Below, one piece after another: positions 36,396-48,330 of a stretch of 64,000 nucleotides of DNA. The stretch lies in contig MOWL01000088.1 in assembly GCA_002110485.1 (NCBI GenBank), positions 868,001 through 932,000 on the forward strand. The letters run 5' to 3'. Both the position numbers and the translations under genes were made by a program. The notes beneath the pieces were generated by a model. That model was not told the origin of the DNA. It ran no database searches and was given only the letters and a program-made list of their open reading frames with translations. How positions within the stretch are numbered: position 1 is the stretch's first letter; every line of letters begins with the position of its first letter. The stretch comes from Emergomyces orientalis. Its lineage: Eukaryota; Ascomycota; Eurotiomycetes; Onygenales; Ajellomycetaceae.

Positions 36396-37048
36396 TTATT
36401 TGCCCTTCTTGTCCTTCTTTGGTCCCTTGGTCTTTTCTGTACCTCGGAACTTCTTTGATCGGTTCTTTCTTTGTTTGCCTGTATTCGAGTTTACCCCATA
36501 GTCAGTAAATCCCACCTAATATCACCCAAAGACGGAGTATGGGGGTATGCCAAAACGTACGTTGCTGCCTGCTGGCCTTCTCAACCTTCTCACCAGCTCC
36601 GATGCGGACAAGGCGGTAGCGGGGTTCGAATTTCTTCAGGGCTTCGGTTGAGTCGTAGATGAGGGCGAAGCCGGTGGTCTTACCACCACCATAGTGCGTG
36701 CGAAGACCGAATACGGAGACTTGGTCCTTGTTGGACTTGTACAGTTCTGAGAGTTTCCCACGGAGCTCGTCCTTGGAGATGTTGGCACGGTTGGGATGGA
36801 GGATGTCACTGTGTGTGTGGGAGATGCCAGAAAAACCCGTTAGAAAACCATTGTATCCTCTGAAAAACGGAAACAAAAAATCAAGCATCCGTCTCCATCT
36901 GTAAAAATGCGACCGCGATTTCCAAAACCTCCATTCCACAAAGCCACACGAATGAAAGGGGGCGAACTTACACAACCATCTGCTTTCTGGCCAAAAGAGG
37001 GTTGCGGAGGAACTTGCGTGTCCGCAGGGTCACCGGAGCGTCAGCCAT
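36396..37048 (-). CDS. RPS24: 40S ribosomal protein S24 (eS24)
   Basis: Three exons: 37048-36972, 36808-36561, 36478-36396, giving 135 aa, the normal length for eS24. It begins MADAPVTLRTRKFLRNPLLA, continues KQMVVDILHPNRANISKDEL across the first junction, has SVFGLRTHYGGGKTTGFALIY in the core, and ends in a lysine-rich tail (TKGPKKDKKGK). It is a component of the small ribosomal subunit. Intron 1 is 163 nt and intron 2 is 82 nt, in phases 2 and 1, with GTAAGT and GTACGT donors. The gene is divergent from the EFM3-type methyltransferase gene, starts 296 bases apart. Confidence 0.96.
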
Positions 37049-37344
37049 GATTGCAGAATTTTCGAGAAAGGAACCACCGGCAGTTCGAAAAATCTGCTTC
37101 GACGAAGGGGGAGAAGGATGGTTGGCTGCTGGGGTTTGTCGGTTGTCGCTGTCGTCGAAGAAATCACAATGTCTCGATGTATTTTTGATTTTGCTGGATG
37201 TGGGTTCTCGGCTAGGGCCAACTTGCACACGCCGCGCTAGTCCCAATGCGGCAGCCTATTTCCTCCACTTGAGCCTCATCGGGCTTCTCCCCTTTAAATT
37301 ATTTCAAAATTCAAATACCTTTCTTGACACCAACACTACGGGGT
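37049..37344. promoter_or_regulatory. shared divergent promoter, RPS24 / EFM3-like gene
   Basis: Only 296 bases separate the two start codons, so the promoters of the ribosomal protein gene and the elongation-factor methyltransferase gene must overlap or abut. No specific factor site is claimed. Confidence 0.6.
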
Positions 37345-38733
37345 ATGAAGGGTTCAATAATAATGGTAGAGCCACACATTGACCATGAAGACCAAGTGCA
37401 TTTATTTGCGGCTCAGTACCTACAACTGCTTGAGCCACAACACCTCTCTATCCCGGCCAATACTGTCCTTATCAGACCAGTGGTTCAGCAACTGATCTAC
37501 CAGAAAATGTTTGATGAAACACGCGTTTGGCCTATCCCTCCGCCAGGCTATCGTACCCGGGTTCTCAAAATACTCATCTCTAAATTAGAGGAGTCAATTT
37601 CTAACCCTGAAGAGGATGTATGATTTCCCTCAATCTTGGCTTCGCGGGCATGAATCAGTGACTACGATCATGATTTCGCCCGCACTTTTCTCTTTATCCT
37701 TGGACATTAATCCTAACGATATCTCATTTTTCCAGGAGGTCTTAGATGATCTCATGAGGAGCTATAGCGATCTCATCAGTTTCCCACGAATGTCCCCCGC
37801 TGAAGAAGCCCAGACATTATCGTACATCCGCTACACAGCCCCAAGAGGTCATTATTCACGGGGCAGTCATAATGATCAATTCGTGATAACTTCAGAAAAT
37901 CGCAACCTATTATTTGCTTTGGGGACTACCGGATTCCGCACATGGGAGGCGGCTTTACACCTTGGCACTTACCTTTCAACCCCGGCAGGGAGATCACTAA
38001 TTGAGGCGAAGAAAGTCGTTGAACTCGGAAGCGGCACAGGGTTTCTTTCCATGTATTGTCTGAAATATCTTGGTGCCCGGAGCGTGACGGCTACGGATAG
38101 AGACCCTGCATTGATATCTAGTATCAAAGATTGTGCAATGCGGAACGATCTTTCTTGTAGTAGAATTAATGCAGATATATGGGAGTGGGGTACTCCATTC
38201 CAACCTGGCCGGCCCTCTTCATCAGGAGAACCGTACCAATCGTTTGATGTCGCACTTGGAGCTGATCTGGTATGCATACGACACTCCCGAGCCAATTTTC
38301 CAATATCATCGTCCGTGGCTGATGAAGATGGCGACGCATTTACGCTGTGATTTTTATGAATGTGCAGATATATGACCCGGATCTTATTTCCCTTTTATTA
38401 TCAACGTTACGGGAATTGTTCGACAAGCACAGAATCAAGGTGTTTATTATGTCTGCCGCACATCGAAACCCTGAGACATTTAATGCTTTTCTTAATGCCT
38501 GCAGTTCGTGATAGATTTCCCTTTTCTCACCCTACATATTAATCATTATTGCATGACTGTCTTCGTGAAACGTTGCCAGTGTGCTGACAGCCTCTTCTTG
38601 GGCAGGGGCGAGCGGCTTTAACTGTGGCCGGGTAGATTTCGAATCTCCACCGCTAGAATCCCAGCAAGGATTTTTTCACAAGACAGATGTTCCCATCCGG
38701 ACGTACAGGATCTCAACCCCCTTACTTCCGTGA
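37345..38733 (+). CDS. EFM3: EFM3/EEF2KMT-type protein-lysine methyltransferase
   Basis: Four exons: 37345-37617, 37736-38269, 38368-38503, 38606-38733, giving 356 aa. The N-terminal helical region (QYLQLLEPQHLSIP ... LISKLEESI) is that of the FAM86 family, and a class I methyltransferase fold follows with motif I VVELGSGTGFLS at about residue 185, ATDRDP and GADLIYDPDLI, then KVFIMSAAHRNPETFNAFL. The C-terminus (GFFHKTDVPIRTYRIS) also fits. The family methylates a lysine of elongation factor 2 (EFM3 in yeast, EEF2KMT in humans; family knowledge). The joins are phase 0, 0 and 1; the last uses a weak GTTCGT donor but restores the conserved C-terminal frame. A second in-frame ATG is at 37363. 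Confidence 0.85.
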
Positions 38734-41269
38734 GAATGTTCCGTACCATTTTAAGATTTCTGTACGATTATAGTATACGTCTGATATACCTCGCTTCGCC
38801 CCCGCATTTGTGACCATCCATGGATGTTTTCCAAACGCTACAAGCGAACAATTACCAAGGTCAAGGATCTAGATTGGCCCTTTGTCACACAGCCGTCTTT
38901 TTCTTCTCTTCCCTTGTTTTATATTTCCTATTTTCACGAAGGGAAGAAATTTTTGACTACGTCAAGGTGTTGCACAAAAACGACTTGAGCTACATATATA
39001 CAATATCGATCGTCTCGAGGTTTACTACGGAACAGACAACTCAAGAAACAACATCTTCCCCGAGCGGAAAGGCCCTTTAAAAATCTTTATGTATGTCCTG
39101 CATGTAAGGATAGTGCCTACAGGCATGCATGCATGCATTGATATGCAAAACATATTTACCTGCATATCCATCCGCACGCAATCCGACCCAATCCAAGCTC
39201 CAGAAGAAACCCCTACCGCATGCAGTCAAACAATTCCATTATTACCTTTGGTACCAGTCCCACACTGCATCGTACCCTCCAACCTCTTTCTTGTTCATTG
39301 TTCCATTCCCTCATGAGCCCCATCTTAAATATCGAAAAATAGTGTCCCCGCAGCACGCACACATAAATTTATATATGTATATATGCTCTCACTACCCCCG
39401 CAGAACGGCGTCCCAGGTACAACTTTTCCACTTCCTCCCTTCTTTCCATCCGTACGGAGTACTCTCCCTAACTGTACTGCTGTACTTCGTAATCATATGC
39501 AGGGCATGGACCCCATCGCACCATCCACCTTCCTTCGACCGTTGGGGATGGATGGGGTAGATTAGATGGGTAGATGATTGGGAAAGCGGGCACGAATCAG
39601 GGATGAGATTTTTCGTAGGTTAAACTACCTGAGTGAGGTATATGTGCATCTGTACATGCATGTTTCAATAGGAAGCCCTCCTGGATGGATCTATCGAGAT
39701 GAGAAAGGCCTATATGCCAGACGTAGACGATGTGGTCAGTGAGGCAAACTATTTTCATTAACACTACCATTCTTATGGAAGGTGGGCTCGGCAGTTGGAA
39801 TGATGCCCCGAAACTAGTTCAGGATAATGAAATTTGAATTTGAACCTCGAATGCTGTCAAAAGTGGTAACCGTATGCTTCTCTACCTCAATCCAACCTCG
39901 GAGCACCCTGAATGATGTAACCTCCACATTATCATATTAGCCAATTTCAAAAACATATTCGTCACCCAAACTACCTTCTCACATGCACAGCATTGCATAG
40001 CTAAACCCCTGTATCTACATGTCCGCCTAAGCCTAGGCATGTACGTATGTGAACGTAGGTGCCCCCGCCATTTTACCAGTTCAGTGGCAGGAGCTTATCC
40101 ATAGGCCACTGTGGTCATTTACAGTAGTACTAACCGTAAGATTATTATTTCCTCTAAGATATCCATATCAGAAGGCAATGGAATCTAGGTGATGCAATAT
40201 CTATCTATCCAGCAGCTAATGGATGACCTCTTGATAAGTGGCGAAAGTTCCCTGGAGCTCATATACATACATACATATATTACATTATATTATACAGGTT
40301 ACATATTATATGTCGCACTCATGTATGTCATAAAATATCTCCCAATCTGGACGGTTTGGATTTGATTGCCTGATAATGCATTGCACACAGGTCGTCAGTT
40401 GCGTGGGCACGTATATGCAGGGCATTACAGGATTTACAGATGCGTGTAACAATTAACGACAGCAAGAAGAAATAACAACCCTAAGCCCAATCCTATTTCA
40501 TTTCTGTCGTTTTAATAATCTTTTTGGGGGGGAGGGGGAAATAGGATATCATTATCTCTCATCAAGCGTATAAACTGAGAATCTTACAGGCGTATAAAAA
40601 ACGGTAGAGGTGTGATTGGAAGGGGAAGGGTTAGAAAGGTGTATTGATTATTTGCATATACTATCTCGGGGAAAATTGAAGATATGAGCTGAAACATGTA
40701 GTTATGTACTATATTATACCCATGAGAATCATCGGCTGCGCCATGTTAAACTATAGCGACGAGCCAAAAAAACACAAAAAAAAGGGAGGGGAAGACCAAA
40801 ATAGAATGAAAATAAAAATCAAATAAAGTAAGGATAAGGAGCGCCAGTGCCCCAAATGCATATGAAGCTGCTGCTGTTAAAAAGACAAAGAAAGAACCCA
40901 CCCAAGAAATAAAAATAAATAATTGCGACATGCTATAGCTATAGTGTATATGAATGAACGAGAGACGGATATGCATTGGCATTAATGCTTGTTGATACAA
41001 AGGAAAATTCCCAATCATAGGTTGTATGTAGTTGTGTAGATAGTTAGGCTGAAACATAGGGAGCGAAATAGCCGAGTATGAGATGGGGCTTCCAGAGAGA
41101 AATAAAATCAGATGATATGTCGGAAGCCAGTATCGGAAAGAAAGAAATGCACATATTGGGTATCAAACGCAAGTATGGAATAGTACAAATAAGTAGAAAA
41201 CGCGAAAAGGAAACAGAAAAGGACATAGCAAACGAACGTAGGTGATAGTAGAGAAGATAGAGTGATGGT
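38734..41269. other. 2.5 kb gene-free region
   Basis: Convergent 3' space between the methyltransferase and coiled-coil genes. Many short CATA/TGCA repeats (for example GCATGCATGCATGCATT at about 39123-39139 and CATACATACATACAT at about 40264-40278). No supported gene. Confidence 0.5.
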
Positions 41270-43845
41270 CTACTCGAGTAAGCTTTCTTGCAATAACGAC
41301 TCATCAATTACCTTGGGTTGTATAACCGTAGGGGCCTTTGCAGGCGGACGAAGGCCCAGGATAGGACCCTTTTGGTTGACCCCTGGTGGTCTTGCCATGA
41401 TAGCCGCGGCTGTTGTTGTTGTTGCTGTTGTTGTTGATGCAGTTGAAGACGGGGCAGACGAAGTGGATACAGAAGCGGATGCAGATGATGCAGCAGAGAT
41501 AGATGGTGGCCTTTGTAGGTGAGCCGGCGATGTCAACGATGAACGACGTGATGATCTGGGTGAAGGCAGGTCCCCCTCGGATGCTATCGGTGTCATACCC
41601 CATCTGCCAAGAACCCACCCCCCGACCCGTTTGCTGAAACTGGCCGTCTGACGAGATGCGAATACATCATCTGGGTGGTGAAGTGGCGAGGAGTTGTTGG
41701 GCAGGGAACCTGGTGGTGTTGGTGTTGGTGTTGCGTTTGGGTCTGCTGCAGCCGCAGCAGCGACTGATGAGAGTAGCGAGCGTGAGTCGGAGCCTTTATC
41801 CCCGTTGCTAAGGCACACAGTGGGGACGATGATGTTCATTCGGGAGATGACGGGGGGAGTGAAGGAAACCTCCGTGCCGGCGGATATTATACGGCTGGGT
41901 GTTCTGACGGAGAGCGCTGAATAGGAACTGAGCATTTGGGACGGGCGGGAGCGAAGTGTATGGATATCCATTCCTGAGATGGAGAGGAGGCTGTCATGCG
42001 AGGACGCGTGTTTCAGTGTGTGAAATTGTAGTTGGGAGGAAAGCCCCTGTTCTGGTTCAGGGGTACAAGTTGAAGGTTGAGATTGCATTGCTTCTTTATT
42101 GGTGATTTCTTGAGTTGGTGTGCGTTCCCTTTCTTCCAGGATGGCAGGTTCAAAATAAGGTATAGTTTCGTCTGCGGAGAAATTATTATCTTTTCCCTGG
42201 CATTTGTCAGCTAGAGGAGCTACAGACAGATCCTGTAACTCAGCCGGGCCGGATATGGATCGGATGGGGATATCAGAGGATCCTTTGCGATGATGGTATG
42301 GCCTAATACTAGGGGACGCAAACCCAATGCTCTCTGGGCTGGTGGGGCGAGAAGATTCAAAGCCGTGATCCACGCGATCGAAAATGGACGAAGTCCTAAA
42401 CACGGATTGCGGAGAACTTGGCATTGACGACGACATTGACGCCGCTACTGCAGAACCAGAAGGTTGGAGGGACCAGTGGCGGTTATTCGAAGATGGAGGG
42501 ATGGAGACTGAGGTCTGGGAGAGTATGGTCGATGTGGACGAGGTGGAACCGCGTGGGCGGTGCGAGATTGGTGACATCCGTAAGGAAAGGCGAGACGGGG
42601 ATTCGAGAAGCGGAGAGGAAATCATGGGTCTCTTTTTTTTTGGGCGACGATGTATAGGGACTTGCACTCTTTCCTTTCGCTGGGAGATGACAGGGGTAGG
42701 CGAGTGGTAATGATGGTGGACGTGGAACTCCTGGGAGGTCACTGGCGGGAATTTCGCATCCAGCTCGTCACTAAGCGGAAGTCTCCTCTGTCGAGGCTGT
42801 CCTTCATTCGGCTCCGGGGATAAAGGTTGATGGAGGAGAACCTGTTCCCGCAGGTTCTGCACCTCCTCATTTGAGTTCTGAAGCATTTCCCGGAGCTCGA
42901 CGATGCCCATTTGCAGGTTCGCATTATCTTGCAAGATGTCGCGCACGAAGTTGCTAACCACTCCTGGTTTATTCTGGCCAAGCGACGAGGCGGCCGCAGC
43001 ACCTTTAAGTCGACCTGCAGCGCTATCCAATTCTCTCTCAACTGCCCTCCTCCGCTCCATGCGTTCAAGTAGCTCCGTATGCCTTTCCTGTTCCTCTCTT
43101 GACTCCTTCTCTACCCCGTCGAGTTGGTCTTGAAGGTCTCGCAAAGTGCATTCGGCTTGTCGCCATCTTTGGACAGCTGATTTCTCATCTTCTTCTGTTA
43201 CGATAAGTTTTGCCTGCAGCTCCTCCTGTTCCCGCTCCATCGCATCGATCTGAGACTCGAGTTGAGCTACCCGCAACGCTGAGATCGACAGTCGTTTCAC
43301 CTGCAGCTGCGTACTCTCGAGTGTGTCCGTGAGAGACTTGATCTGAGCATCCGATTCTGCGATCGCTTTGTTCATGTCCTCCAGCTGTACCAAGAGCTCG
43401 CGGTTTTCCTCGATGATGCGTGCATTTTCGGCTTGCGCCTGGCGCTTGTCCCGTTCAAGATTTTCCATTCCCAATAGCAATTTGCCTCGATCTCCTTCTG
43501 CATCTGTCATATAAGTCGCATGACGTTGCACTAAAGCCTAAACACATATAGGGAAGGGGAAATAAAACATCAGTAACAACCCATTAACAACAACAATAAC
43601 GAGGCGATAGCACAGTTGAATAAATATTAAGACACTAAGAAACGAAATTGAAATGAATTACACACCTGGCCTTCTTGAGCGGCCATTTTAAGAACTTGTT
43701 CCAGATCCGCCAGCGCAGCATGGTTATGTTGGAGATAGGCACATTCTGATTTCCCACAACAGCATTCTAGCGCGGGCGAATGATTGAGGCGCGGGGTGGT
43801 GCTTAGCGGACCTGCGTTCTGCAGCGATGGACTTATGTGGTCCAT
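41270..43845 (-). CDS. coiled-coil fungal protein, 815 aa
   Basis: Two exons: 43845-43666 and 43537-41270, phase 0. The first 60 residues contain a cysteine cluster (ALECCCGKSECAYLQHNHAA) that may bind metal. Residues about 62-270 form a long heptad-type coiled coil (NLERDKRQAQAENARIIEE, EKSAVQRWRQAECTLRDLQ) ending with VVSNFVRDILQDNANLQMG and ELREMLQNSNEEVQNLREQ, a strongly conserved-looking block. Next are a His-rich motif, a basic RRPKKKRP cluster and about 450 Ser/Thr/Pro-rich residues with Ala/Thr repeats, and a C-terminus rich in Leu/Glu. I recognise it as a conserved ascomycete coiled-coil protein but know no function. A scaffold role is inference. Confidence 0.8.
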
Positions 43846-45229
43846 TAAGAGAGGCTATATGGTCAGTCCAAGCACGCAGACCATTTTTCGGCGTCCCGTA
43901 TAGCGCTGTCCATGTATAGATCCAGCTCTGCCACCACACACGGAAACAGCCCAAAAGCGAATGGAGGACAACTGTTTAACTTCGAACTGATGAATGAGGG
44001 AGTGTGTGGTTTATAAATGAGTGCGTTGGAACAGAGGCAGTGGGCTGGCAAAGACAGAGAGAGTTCTTTTCTGGCTGCGTATTCTTTAAAATAACAGTGT
44101 GTTTGATGGAGGTCAGTCAGTGGTGGGGAAAAGAAATGTTCCCATGACGCCAGAGCTGGGACTTGTCAGGGCTGGGGCTGTAGGCGGCAGGCTACAGGGG
44201 GGGGGAACCTTTATTAAGAACTAAAAACCCAGGCGGGAACTGTGCCCGATCTCTCCAGTTGATTTGCCCAGCCACTGTCATTATTTTTTTGATTGTTTCG
44301 ATGTTTCTTATTTAATGGTTTTACCCAGTCCATTCGGAAATACACAATTCATGGTTATCCAACACAATGTGTTTTATTGTTTATACCCACCTTTGTATCC
44401 ACCCGTGCCAAAATGCCTGACTACTTCGATGTCTACGAAATGACTCTCCCGCCCTTTGCTCAGGTACCATGTATGTATGCCTCTGTTTACGAATCAAGGC
44501 CCAGGCAATACCCCGCGAGGGGTACTTCGGGACAACGGAATCATCAACACAACCATGGTGGCTCTTTGATCTCTTCGGCTACCTTGGCGTTTTCTCGCCC
44601 CCTCCCAGTCTTATACAAAGGGCGCGTCGCAATTGCAAAAAAATATAAACAATGCAAAACAATCCCGGAGTTCAAAGTTGCGCCTGAAACAGTAGCGCGA
44701 TGACAAAAACTTGATATGCTATCCATATATTACACTTTGTGTGTTCGACGTCACGAATTTCCACTCTGAGACCTAAAATATCCTTCATATATATGGTATG
44801 TATGAGTGAAGACTGTTCGTTCTGGGTTATCTAAACCATATAATATAACTTTATTTTTTCGGTGACAAGAACCTTTCAACGCCTCCCAAAACCGGATTCT
44901 ATCGTTTATATGTATCGTACAAGTAAAGCTTGCGCGGCATTGATCATTCCTTTTCGTGATCGCAATCGTTTATGCCGGTCTGATACATGCCTTTCTTTTC
45001 AGCGTTACCTCCAGCATAGTAGCACCATTTGAATGGCACGTTTCATACATTTCTCCCTTCCAACGATGTGGCGCCATTGCTCGACCTGGGACAAAGGTTT
45101 GTTTCTCCTCCGATGCGGAAAGAAATCGAATGGAACCGGAGAGCGCAAAAGCGACCTGGCCTCTGCCTTCTTGCTCTAATAGTTCGTCCGCGACGAGGTG
45201 GGAAGTAGAGTTTGATGAATATCGACCGA
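43846..45229. other. promoter of the coiled-coil gene and 3' side of PET117
   Basis: About 1.4 kb. A plus-strand frame from ATG 44413 starts with a protein-like segment (MPDYFDVYEMTLPPFAQ) followed by a GTACCA possible donor, but I find no matching acceptor exon. Otherwise nothing supported. Confidence 0.4.
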
Positions 45230-45598
45230 CTATGATGTGCCTTGACTGACCCCCTGTCCCACACCGCCGCCTAAACCACTCCCATTCCCGCTATCCGATA
45301 CTGTTTGGATTTTCCTGTATTCAGCTTCCAATGCCCGTTGCATCTCAAAATCCGCTTGTCGTTCTCGCTTGATCCGCTGGTTTTCCATATCTCGTTCGAC
45401 ACCGGCATGCATAGCCTAGAAGTTATTCCCGAGTAAGGTCAGCAATTAGGCGTAAATCAACGGGAGGTATATATATATGTAGCTCAAGCAATTAAAACAT
45501 ACAGCCTTGTCAGCTTCCTGCGTCCAGTGGACAAAGTAGACAATGCCAGCAGTCATCAGCGAAGTGCCAGCCAAGGTCAGCTTTGAAGCCCGCGACAT
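45230..45598 (-). CDS. PET117: cytochrome c oxidase assembly protein Pet117
   Basis: Two exons: 45598-45503 and 45415-45230, phase 0, giving 93 aa. The N-terminus MSRASKLTLAGTSLMTAGIV supplies the single hydrophobic segment (about residues 7-26), followed by the charged family core (GVERDMENQRIKRERQADFE, MQRALEAEYRKIQTV), and a Gly-rich tail. Pet117 is a small mitochondrial inner-membrane protein that helps Cox15 oligomerise for heme A synthesis in complex IV assembly (family knowledge). The length fits the family apart from the extra Gly-rich C-terminus. The intron is 87 nt with a GTATGT donor. The gene is divergent from VMA10. Confidence 0.9.
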
Positions 45599-45924
45599 AT
45601 TTCGTCGTTGTGCTTTTCTCGCGCGATACGTTTGGGAAGGCTTCTGATATTTGAAACTGAGGAAATTCTCCTCCAGCTCAATTAAAAAAGGGCCCTTTTG
45701 TTAAAGAAATGGCTTTATTAGTTGCTCTGTAATTGAAAAGATGTCAGTTGGATGGTCTGAGTGTAGATTTGCCCGGAGGCGGTGTCCAGTGGCAGAAGCG
45801 GCGTTCGTGACTTGCTCCACCTGAGCCCGCATCACAGCATGGTCTAACTGACAGCAGTCAACATTCCCACAACTACATGTCAACACCGATCTCAGCGGAT
45901 TGTATTTGAACAGAGATCGAAAAT
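45599..45924. promoter_or_regulatory. shared divergent promoter, PET117 / VMA10
   Basis: 326 bases separate the two start codons; both genes serve energy-related organelle complexes. It contains an AAAAGGGCCCTTTT perfect palindrome at about 45686-45699. Confidence 0.55.
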
Positions 45925-46833
45925 ATGGTGCGCATCCTACCTCCTTTTCAGGAATCCTGCTAACTGGTTTTCTCTTCTTCAGTCCGCCCAGAACTCAGCA
46001 GGCATCCAGACCCTGCTTGACGTAAGCCAACCTCCGACCATCCCCAACCACATACCTCCCTATTTACATCCATAGCTGCTCAAATGGAGAAAGTCGAAAG
46101 CTAACCAACATTCCATGAGTGAATAGGCAGAGAGAGAGGCACAGAAAATTGTACAGAATGGTACGGGTTTCATGACGAGTGGACTCACACTCACACTCCT
46201 CCCCGCGCGGGAGCGTCTTGGTTGTTCGAAGAAGCAGTTTTTCACTAACCCAGTTTATTTTGTTATTTCAGCACGAGAATGTTCGTAATGATCTCCTGTG
46301 GCAATTAAATTATACGACGCACACCATGTATCCTTTCTTGTCCACCCCCCCTACCCTAACTATGATTGTCTTATATATGTAGACCGTACGAAGCGCATAA
46401 AGGACGCCCGAACCGAAGCGCAGAAGGAAATCGAAGAATACCGACAGAAGAAAGAAGAGGATTTTAAGAAGTTTGAGGCTGAGGTGAGAAGATATTATTC
46501 CTTCCGCTGACCCCCAGCCGGAGATTCGCATTTTACTCGTGATCTTCCACTCCAAAGAACAAAAAGCATATATATGCGTATATATATATATATTTACAAG
46601 AATATTGATTGGAAGACTAACTGGGACACCTTCCCTCCTGGGTTATTTATCTCATTTAGCACTCGAGCGGGAACAAGGTAGCCGAAGATGAAGCCAACAA
46701 AGAAGCCGAAGTGAAAGTACAGGAGATCAAAGACATCGGCAAGAAGAAGGGCGGTCAAGTCGTCGAGGATCTCATTCATGCTGTTACTGATGTTCAGCCG
46801 CAAATACCGAAGAAGCTTGTGGGGAATGCCTGA
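45925..46833 (+). CDS. VMA10: V-type ATPase subunit G
   Basis: Six coding exons: 45925-45927, 45983-46021, 46127-46160, 46272-46280, 46383-46483, 46660-46833, giving 119 aa. The sequence (SAQNSAGIQTLLDAEREAQK, IVQNAREYRTKRIKDARTEA, EEYRQKKEEDFKKFEAEHSS) is the charged helix of subunit G, the peripheral stator of the V1 sector of the vacuolar proton pump. Exon 1 codes only the ATG, and exon 4 is 9 nt (A-R-E plus one base). Both are bracketed by canonical GT-AG sites, and the assembled product matches the family throughout, so these small exons are well supported. Intron 5 contains a TA repeat. Confidence 0.93.
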
Positions 46834-47451
46834 GTTAATTATTGAATATTTAGCGATATGAGGAGCTTTGATTGTTCGGCGGCCTGACAGATACATTGGA
46901 ATCGGGGCGTAATGATTTCTCTTTTTCTGATTGTAATGCTTTCTTTTTTATTTGGTTTCGCCTTTTTATTATAATACCTGAGAGGTATATTCCTTTTCTT
47001 GGAGGTTGGGCCTTTTTATTTGTTTTGATATATATACCATATTTCTGTGATGAGGATGGAATTGAGTTTATACATTTTTAATTATTATTCGTCTTGTGAA
47101 TTTTTGAAGCCCAACTTTGCGCTCTCGGTGAATTTCACAGATATACTCAGGTATGCGCGTTCATGTGGAGTTCGGGGTAGCCTTGTATGCTTTATTTGAC
47201 GATACATTTTACACTTAACCAACCAAAACGACCACACTTAATAAAGGTTATCATTGGATTCCAAGGTTAATTCAGGTAGCGAGGGATCTAAGCCGAAAAT
47301 CCTACGAATCACTCTTCAGGCGCTGATACCTCTTACGATAAACTAAATGCTAGGAGCACTGTTCGTAAATTGGGTGAAGGAGCATGGGGAAAGGGAAAAG
47401 GAATGGAAATGGACAAGTACCATCGCATCGGGATGGGGATGGGGATAGTTA
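46834..47451. other. 3' region of VMA10
   Basis: About 600 bases, T-rich, with no supported gene. Confidence 0.5.
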
Positions 47452-47740
47452 TTACGGGATGGTTAGCTCAACGACATCCCCCTCCCTGATTTTTGCCTTT
47501 TCATGCTTTTCATATTTTTCATGCCGACGTACAATAACACGCCTAGTAACTCGCCTTTTCGCTGTCCACCAACAACCAAAAACGGAAAATCCTAAAGTCA
47601 CACTGCCGAATACGCCGCCAACAATGTTGCCAACTTTGGCTGGTGTTGAGAGGCTTGAGCTTGATGGCGGTGATGGTGTTGCGGTCGGCGGAGGAGGCGC
47701 TGCACCACTGTTACTATTTGCAAGATCGCCGCTAACGAAT
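47452..47740 (-). CDS. possible last exon of a single-pass membrane protein
   Basis: A minus-strand frame, opening just after in-frame stops near 47740, encodes a Ser/Thr/Pro stalk (SGAAPPPPTATPSPPSSSS), a hydrophobic Gly-rich span (KVGNIVGGVFGSVTLGFSVF), and a strongly basic tail (AKRRVTRRVIVRRHEKYEKH) ending VVELTIP. Stalk, membrane span and basic cytosolic tail is the usual layout of fungal wall-sensor-like or secreted single-pass proteins. A TCGTTAG acceptor at 47732 would open the exon at 47731, needing phase 2. Upstream minus-strand frames at 47741-47885 (LWHGTLASRESADQLNPL) and 47916-48107 could be earlier exons, but I cannot join them with confidence. The gene may also be a relic. Confidence 0.4.
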
Positions 47741-48330
47741 AACTACTACTAGTACCGCACGAACCATGAAGACGTGCAAGACGTTGGTTATTAATGAGTT
47801 GAAAAGATATCAGAGGGTTTAACTGATCTGCGGATTCCCGCGACGCCAACGTCCCATGCCACAGCACAACGCGAGGTTCGAGCTTTGGCGAGTTGTTCGG
47901 GGGCAGATATTTATTTTACAAATTCATCTCAAGCAACTGGCGCACAAAATTCCAATGGGCATAGGACTGAACGAAAATGGAGATGGAAGGGTTTGGGGAT
48001 ATGGGTATGAGACTAATAACTTCAAACTGGTCTGTCTGGTTGACCATGTGGACATAAAAACGGCCTCTTGATAACCAATTTAATATGACTTGATATTGTG
48101 TTAGCAACAGTTCCCAATTATGTTGCAGACAGGAAAAATTGGAGAGTTATCACTTTATTGAGTGGTGTTTATTTACGTGGTTAGCTCGCAAATGTTTTAG
48201 CCTGCCAACTACCAACTTTAACTTCTGCTTCTTGCGTCATATCTCGAACACCAACCTTATAAACTTACTTCATTCTGCGCTCATGCCTTGACAACGCAAA
48301 TGAATCATTTACAACCCATAGACGTGCAGA

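Noticed and set aside
44293..44703. Plus-strand frame including MPDYFDVYEM
   Set aside because: The first 17 residues look protein-like, but no acceptor exon continues them and the rest of the frame is unremarkable.
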